Of a stretch of 6,486 nucleotides of DNA, positions 4,357 to 6,486 are shown piece after piece (within the stretch, counting starts at the first letter, position 1; every line of letters starts with the position of its first letter). A model generated the notes under the pieces. It had not been told where the DNA came from. It did no database searches and was given only the letters and a program-made list of their open reading frames with translations. The stretch is taken from contig JBIKMO010000251.1 of assembly GCA_044359175.1 (NCBI GenBank), positions 1 to 6,486 on the forward strand, written 5' to 3'. Source of the stretch: UBA4615 sp044359175 (GTDB taxonomy: Bacteria; Pseudomonadota; Gammaproteobacteria; Burkholderiales; Burkholderiaceae_E). Position numbers and translations under genes: made by a program.

Positions 4357-6486
4357 GTGAGCGAACGTTCCGGAGCGTTCGACGCCGCCTCCGCCGACGA
4401 CGAGGCACGCCTGACGCTCGCGCACTACGCGGAGCGTGCCTACCTCGACTACGCGGTATCGGTGGTCAAGGGCCGAGCGCTGCCCGACGTCGCCGACGGC
4501 CAGAAGCCCGTTCAGCGGCGGATCCTGTTCGCGATGGACGCGATGGGCCTGGGGCCCACCGCCAAGCCCGTGAAGTCGGCGCGCGTGGTGGGTGACGTCC
4601 TCGGCCGGTTTCATCCGCACGGCGACACCGCCGCCTACGACGCGCTGGTCCGAATGGCCCAGGCGTTCACGCTGCGCTATCCGCTGATCGACGGTCAGGG
4701 CAACTTCGGCTCGCGCGATGGCGACGGCGCGGCAGCGATGCGCTACACCGAGGCCCGCCTGACCCCGTACGCGCGGCTGCTGCTCGACGAGATCGACCAG
4801 GGCACGGTCGATTTCGTGCCCAACTACGACGGCTCGACCGAGGAGCCTGCGGTGCTTCCGGCGCGTCTGCCGATGGTGCTGCTGAACGGCGCCTCCGGCA
4901 TCGCGGTCGGGATGGCGACCGAGATCCCGCCGCACAACCTGCGCGAGGTTGCGCAGGCGGCGGCGCGGATCGTGCGCGACCCCAAGACGGACCTCGACAC
5001 GCTGCTCGCATCGATGCCTGGGCCGGACTTCCCGGGCGGCGGGCAGGTGATCTCGCCACCCGACGATCTGCGCGAGATCTACGCGAGCGGGCGCGGCTCC
5101 ATCAAGGTCCGCGCGCGGCATGCGGTGGAGGAGCTCGCGCGCGGTCAATGGCAGTTGGTGGTCACCGAGCTGCCTCACGGCGTCTCCGCCGCGCGCGTGC
5201 TGGAGGAGATCGAGGAGCTCACCAACCCGAAGGTGCGGCTCGGGCGCAAGGCACTGACCGCCGACCAGCTCCAGCTCAAGCAGACCGTGCTGGGTGTGCT
5301 CGAGACGGTTCGAGACGAATCGGGTCGCGACGCTCCCGTCCGGCTGGTGTTCGAGCCGCGTACCTCGAAGGTCGAGGTCCAGCAGCTGCTGTCGACGCTG
5401 CTCGCCCACACCAGCCTCGAAACCGGCGTGCCGGTGAATCTGGTGATGATCGGGCGCGACGGCCGCCCGCAGCAGAAGTCCCTGCTGCAGGTGCTGAGCG
5501 AGTGGGCCGAGTTCCGCGTCGAGACGCTCACGCGGCGCACTCGCCATCGCCTGGGGAAGGTCGACGACCGGATCCACATCCTCGAGGGCCGGCAGCTCGT
5601 GCTGCTGAACGTCGACGCGGTGATCCGGATCATCCGCGAGTCCGACGAGCCGAAGGCGGCGCTCGTAGCCGCCTTTCGGCTGTCCGAGCGGCAGGCCGAG
5701 GACATCCTGGAGATCCGCTTGCGGCAGCTCGCCCGACTCGAGGCGATCAGAATCGAGCAGGAGCTGAACACCCTGCGCGGCGAGCGCGAGCAGCTCGCCG
5801 CGCTGCTGGGCAGCGATGCCGCGTTGCGCCGGCAGCTGGTGCGGGAGATCGACGCGGACGCGAGGCAGTACGGTGATGCGCGGCGCACGCTGATCGAGGC
5901 GGCAGCCCGGACGGTCGCCGAGATTCGCATCGTCCAAGAGCCGGTGACCGTGATCGTCTCCGAGAAGGGATGGGTCCGCGCGCGTCAGGGGCACGGCCAC
6001 GACGCGGCGCAGTTCACGTTCAAGGCGGGCGATGCGTTCTACGGCGCCTTCGAGGTCATGACCACCGACCAGCTGTACGCGGTCGGTTCGACCGGTCGGG
6101 TGCACTCGGTCCCGGTCTCGTCGCTGCCGTCCGCGCGCGGCGACGGGGTGCCGATCACATCGGTCGTGGAGCTCGAGCCTGGCACCCGGATCGAGCACGC
6201 GTTCGCGGCCGCCGCGGACACCGGCGTGGTGCTCTCCACGCGGGGAGGCCATGGGTTCGCATGCCAGGCCGGCGATCTGGTCGGGCGCAACAAGGCCGGC
6301 CGGCAGTTCGTGACCCTCGATCCCGACGACCTTCCGCTGCGGCCGGCGCCGTTCACCGGCGGTACGGCGACCGTGGCCTGCCTGGTGGGGTCGGCCGATC
6401 GCCCCAGGCTGCTCGTATTCGACGTGGACGAGCTGAAGGTGCTGAAGAGCGGGGGCCGCGGCACGATGCTCGTCGACCTGGAGCCG
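4357..6486 (+). CDS. parC: DNA topoisomerase IV subunit A (ParC), 3' end cut by window
   Basis: This is the DNA-breaking and rejoining subunit of topoisomerase IV. The first 710 codons are present and no stop is reached; E. coli ParC has 752 residues, so little is missing. The N-terminal domain has LPDVADGQKPVQRRILFAM, then FHPHGDTAAYDALVRMAQ in the DNA-binding helix, then MRYTEARL with the active-site Tyr130 preceded by Arg129. The core motifs LPARLP, NGASGIAVGMATEIPPHNL and DGRPQQKSLLQVLSEW follow. An insertion of roughly 20 residues relative to E. coli starts at about T289 (TNPKVRLGRKALT). The helical tower region with HILEGRQLVLLNVD and ESDEPKAAL (429-437) leads to a coiled coil, and from about residue 526 the C-terminal beta-propeller begins (EPVTVIVSEKGWVRA). 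I see no GyrA-box, and linkage to parE supports ParC. In the quinolone-response helix Thr91 and Asp95 sit where E. coli has Ser80 and Glu84. The start is GTG with a good Shine-Dalgarno. Confidence 0.97.
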   Translation, partial: MSERSGAFDAASADDEARLTLAHYAERAYLDYAVSVVKGRALPDVADGQKPVQRRILFAMDAMGLGPTAKPVKSARVVGDVLGRFHPHGDTAAYDALVRMAQAFTLRYPLIDGQGNFGSRDGDGAAAMRYTEARLTPYARLLLDEIDQGTVDFVPNYDGSTEEPAVLPARLPMVLLNGASGIAVGMATEIPPHNLREVAQAAARIVRDPKTDLDTLLASMPGPDFPGGGQVISPPDDLREIYASGRGSIKVRARHAVEELARGQWQLVVTELPHGVSAARVLEEIEELTNPKVRLGRKALTADQLQLKQTVLGVLETVRDESGRDAPVRLVFEPRTSKVEVQQLLSTLLAHTSLETGVPVNLVMIGRDGRPQQKSLLQVLSEWAEFRVETLTRRTRHRLGKVDDRIHILEGRQLVLLNVDAVIRIIRESDEPKAALVAAFRLSERQAEDILEIRLRQLARLEAIRIEQELNTLRGEREQLAALLGSDAALRRQLVREIDADARQYGDARRTLIEAAARTVAEIRIVQEPVTVIVSEKGWVRARQGHGHDAAQFTFKAGDAFYGAFEVMTTDQLYAVGSTGRVHSVPVSSLPSARGDGVPITSVVELEPGTRIEHAFAAAADTGVVLSTRGGHGFACQAGDLVGRNKAGRQFVTLDPDDLPLRPAPFTGGTATVACLVGSADRPRLLVFDVDELKVLKSGGRGTMLVDLEP

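Noticed and set aside
4288..4359. The lipoprotein and parC are in the same reading frame with only the TGA at 4288-4290 between them, so stop read-through would give a lipoprotein-ParC fusion.
   Set aside because: A one-in-three frame coincidence plus few stops in GC-rich DNA explains it. parC has its own Shine-Dalgarno and start, and a membrane-exported ParC makes no biological sense.
4237..6252. A 671-codon minus-strand open frame opposite parC.
   Set aside because: Same cause: it is in register with parC codons and survives because TTA, CTA and TCA are absent there. The translation is His/Arg/Gln-rich without domain features.

Overview
The window is GC-rich (about 70% by eye) and comes from a proteobacterium. 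Details of both topoisomerase IV subunits point to the Betaproteobacteria, probably Burkholderiales. ParE has the DPQFQGQIKERLNSRDA stretch and the KSSGVAVLPGKLTDCE stretch. ParC carries an insertion of roughly 20 residues relative to E. coli that begins TNPKVRLGRKALT. I recall both as typical of that class. I cannot name a genus. No rRNA, tRNA, CRISPR array, insertion sequence or phage gene is visible.

Layout from left to right. Positions 1-230 are non-coding as far as I can tell. A leftward gene (956 to 231) encodes a 241-residue exported protein of unknown function, made of a beta-rich module and a Trp/Gly-rich lipocalin-like C-terminal module. A divergent intergenic region of 456 bases (957-1412) follows; it holds no convincing gene but has a 20-bp dyad at 1182-1201. 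A rightward 66-residue single-span membrane protein gene (1413-1613) lies just ahead of parE (1671-3680, complete, 669 residues). After parE comes a lipoprotein gene (3712-4290, 192 residues), then parC (4357 to the window edge, 710 codons visible, 3' end missing).

The three genes parE - lipoprotein - parC are on one strand with gaps of 31 and 66 bases and no obvious terminator, so they look like one transcription unit. ParE (ATPase and TOPRIM subunit) and ParC (DNA-cleaving subunit with the active-site tyrosine) form the topoisomerase IV heterotetramer, which decatenates daughter chromosomes. The lipoprotein between them would leave the cytoplasm and has no evident link to DNA topology. Its placement is the most unusual thing in the gene layout.

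Two control features stand out. Both the small membrane protein gene and parE lack a Shine-Dalgarno sequence and have a -10-like hexamer ending exactly six bases before the ATG, which predicts leaderless transcripts. The parC Shine-Dalgarno is partly buried in a strong all-G/C hairpin. Overall this is mainly a core-genome region with a few points worth checking; I do not see a new defence or mobile system.
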